64,000 nucleotides of DNA, from assembly GCF_918797505.1 (NCBI RefSeq), contig NC_092797.1, forward strand, positions 28,781,372-28,845,371. Direction: 5' to 3'. The notes beneath the pieces were generated by a model. The model did not search any database. It was not told where the DNA came from and was given only the letters and a program-made list of their open reading frames with translations. This document shows, piece after piece, positions 61,339 to 64,000 of the stretch. This DNA is from Bemisia tabaci (Eukaryota > Arthropoda > Insecta > Hemiptera > Aleyrodidae). Numbering within the stretch: the stretch's first letter is position 1; each line of letters begins with the position of its first letter. Made by a program: the position numbers and the translations under genes.

Positions 61339-64000
61339 GTAAGTCACCCTTGGCTTTTGAACTGGGAAAAAATTAAATTCACTGAATGACCCCTCCGAGA
61401 TACTCGTTATTTTTTCTGTATCATTTTGCGGTAATATGCAAGAAAAAATTATAAATTACGCTAGCTCAAGTTTGAATGAAGGGAAACCATTCTTTTGAGC
61501 TTAAAAAACAACTAACACTTTATTGCAGATGATCTTGCCTTGAACAAGAACCAAAATTTTGAACGTATGCAAAAATTTAAAAAGTAGAACCTTGCCCCTT
61601 GAAACAAAAGGGTGTGCAAAATTAAATTTTCAGCAGTAAAATAGCAAGCTGCGCTGTACTGTTTTGCTGTACAGTTGGGGAGGAAGAGGAGGGCAACAAA
61701 CAAAAAGTTGACCTACAATAATTTTCTCCAAAACAAGATTATCAGTCAAAGTCAGAAATTCCAAATATATGGACTTTTAGGGTTCGTGCAGCCATGAGAA
61801 GTCATTTAATATCTTTAGTTATTTCCTTCATTTTCACTGACATGAATGTACTCAACTTTCAAGAAAATTTGCAGCAGTATTCATTTTGGGTGGGCAACAC
61901 AAAGAAAATTCTCCATTCTTTGTCTTTTCATCTCCATGAAAGGATCGCCTTTCCTACACCTTAAACTTATTAAATCGGGTGTTCGTGGGATTGCTCAAGC
62001 CACTTATCATGAAAGCTTTGCTTTTATAATAGTCGTCAAGTAAGACAACAATATAAGGGGAGAAAATTTCCAAATTTTTTTTGCAACATTTGTCCTCAAA
62101 AAACTGTTAAAAATTTGGGTATAGTCCCTGAAAGTCCTGAAATTTTCAATCGGCCAATTTTGAAAAACTACCAAAAAGTCTTTAAATTGTCTTCGTAACT
62201 CTTTGAATTTTACTTTGATTTGACTGCATGAACCCTGACTCTTTTTAGCATAGTATCTTTCCTTTTTCAATCAACTGAAAGAAGTGTCAAGCATGTGAAA
62301 TTTGAATTTGACAACCAGCCTAAATGGGACATTTTTCCATGAGGGGAATGGAAAGTTAGGCTGTCAATCAAATATTCCAAATTGACGGAACAGTAGGCAT
62401 TTGAAAATGTTTTCACCCTTTTTTGACACTATACCAATGTCAGAATGGCCTCTGAATGAGTCAGTCCCATGGGTCTTTTTTTCATCTTACACTCTGGAAT
62501 TGGAAAGTTATTAGAATGAGTTATAGTTCCTCTTCCTCTGTTCCAACACTATCTCTATAACTGAATTAGAAAAAAATAAAATCCTTCCTTCATGAGTAAT
62601 TATGGCTTGTGATGCCCTTAATTACCAAGAGGCTGTGTTTCTCAATGGATTCTGATCTGACAATGTATCTTAAACTCTTCAAGCCAAGAATACGCTGTCT
62701 AAATGTAAGTTGTAATTCTTGTACGATGATATTCACATCTGAGTAGAGACAAATTGTTTAACTTTAAAGACCATGTTATTGATCAAGTAGTTGATATAGT
62801 GAGAAAGTCCTCATAAGGCTGTAAAGTTTAAGATACTAAAGTGATTGAACAGCAGGCGCTAAATTTACTTCCAGTACAAGTGGCGTCCAGTACAAGATGA
62901 TATTACTTAATTGCAAAAAATTTGCTTGCTCTTTTGCACTTAATATTTTGAAAGAGGACTGCATTTCAGATCTGCATGGCTCTCTCTGCAGCCCTTTGCT
63001 ATGATCCTCTTTTACAAAACATGAAGCATAAGTGAATGTGGAAATTTTTTGTAATTTACTTAGTAGTTGTCACCAAGTCCTGGATGAATTATTTATTTTT
63101 TTTTATCTGTTCAATAAATTTTTTCTATCGCACATACATACCTCCTTTTGAAAAGAAGATTAGAACAAAAGTACATACTATCTTTCACTGTACCTACTTT
63201 CCTTTTCTAGAGTGTTTCCTTTTATAAGGAAATGAATTAAGACTCAAGGTAAAGGCCGAATATTTTTTTACGCTGTGAGAAATGAAATGTTTTCACAGAA
63301 CAAGGCAGAATCACAAATCAGATTTAAATATTGAAGCAGCACAGGGCTAACAATAATGTTCACAATTTTTTTCATGTTTTTTAAATTACTTATGGCAAGT
63401 AAATTAAGAAGCATGAAAAAAAGAAGAAACCTTGTTTAGGTTTTACTTAAAAACTCTCTGTGATGCTCTGTCAAAATGCTTACCTCTCAAATTGTCGCAC
63501 TTATTTACCCGTATCCTAAGAATCGCATCTCCTTGAATGATGGAAGTGTGAAAATGAAGAAATCCTATTTTGAAGAGCACTCACAGATGAATTAATTTTT
63601 TTCCACCACCCACACAAAATATTTTAGCATCAAGCATCGACAGAAATTTTTGAAGTGACAGAACAATAGTTTGCTCTCTGAAACTAGAAGAGATCTGATG
63701 ATAATGGTATTCAGACATATCAGCACTGAAATGGGCATTTTTCCACAGTCATGGCCCGAAAGGGTAAGAAGTACACAATACAATTTCAGTTCTGTTGTTT
63801 TGAAAATGATGGATCCGTTTTGATGAATGATGCATTTTTAATTTTATATTAAGTCGGCTCTGTGTTGCTTCCATATTATTTACTAAGATTTGTGATTCTG
63901 TTTCTCAGCTTTGAAGTAATATTGCTGTGGGTCCTTAAACCTTTTTGGTCAGTGGTAAGTAGTTAATTATTATCATTTGATTCCTTCAAGAACCATTAAA
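61339..64000. other. DHX9 intron 4 (start)
   Basis: After the donor at 61339 no further exon continuing dsRBD2 is found, so the intron is at least 2.6 kb long. It is AT-rich and without a recognised element. Confidence 0.6.

Overview
The window is nuclear DNA from an animal, most likely an insect. The evidence is AT-rich sequence, genes split by GT-AG introns (with one probable GC-AG), a DREF-type TATCGATA site in a shared promoter, and dense small inverted-repeat transposons, a tRNA-derived SINE and decayed LINEs. A hemipteran would fit, but that is only an impression. There are no bacterial operons, CRISPR arrays, rRNAs or functional tRNA genes.

Left to right there are five conserved housekeeping genes and one pair of THAP-domain genes. 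(1) The N-terminal half of an EHD/Past1 dynamin-like ATPase (minus, 2174-3920), whose 3' part is off the window. (2) A complete NUDT18-type Nudix hydrolase (plus, 4723-9553), head-to-head with EHD. (3) A complete RPF2 ribosome-assembly factor (minus, 11859-18926), tail-to-tail with NUDT18. (4) A complete NFU1 mitochondrial Fe-S scaffold (plus, 19417-26809), head-to-head with RPF2 across 490 bp. NFU1 ends in two tandem, homologous 99-nt terminal exons, each with its own stop. (5) Two same-strand paralogous genes on the minus strand, THAP-A (28392-36522) and THAP-B (43000-49530). They encode a THAP zinc finger plus the coiled-coil and helix-turn-helix region of P-element transposases, but no catalytic domain. 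THAP-B is complete. THAP-A has an internally duplicated exon pair and no recognisable first exon. (6) The first four coding exons of DHX9/maleless RNA helicase (plus, from 56247), running off the right edge.

The remainder is introns and intergenic DNA. It is filled with non-autonomous DNA transposons (foldback, TTAA-flanked and hAT-like), a 144-bp near-perfect palindrome, a SINE with target-site duplication, a 5'-truncated LINE with a perfect 10-bp target-site duplication, a second LINE relic, and an RPA70-like pseudogene. The housekeeping genes are not functionally linked to each other. Their arrangement is that of compact divergent promoter pairs. The THAP pair, with its exon duplications and possible sharing of one THAP exon, and the duplicated NFU1 terminal exon are the most unusual content.

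All exon boundaries were read by eye from splice consensus, reading-frame continuity and similarity to known families. No alignment or expression data were used.
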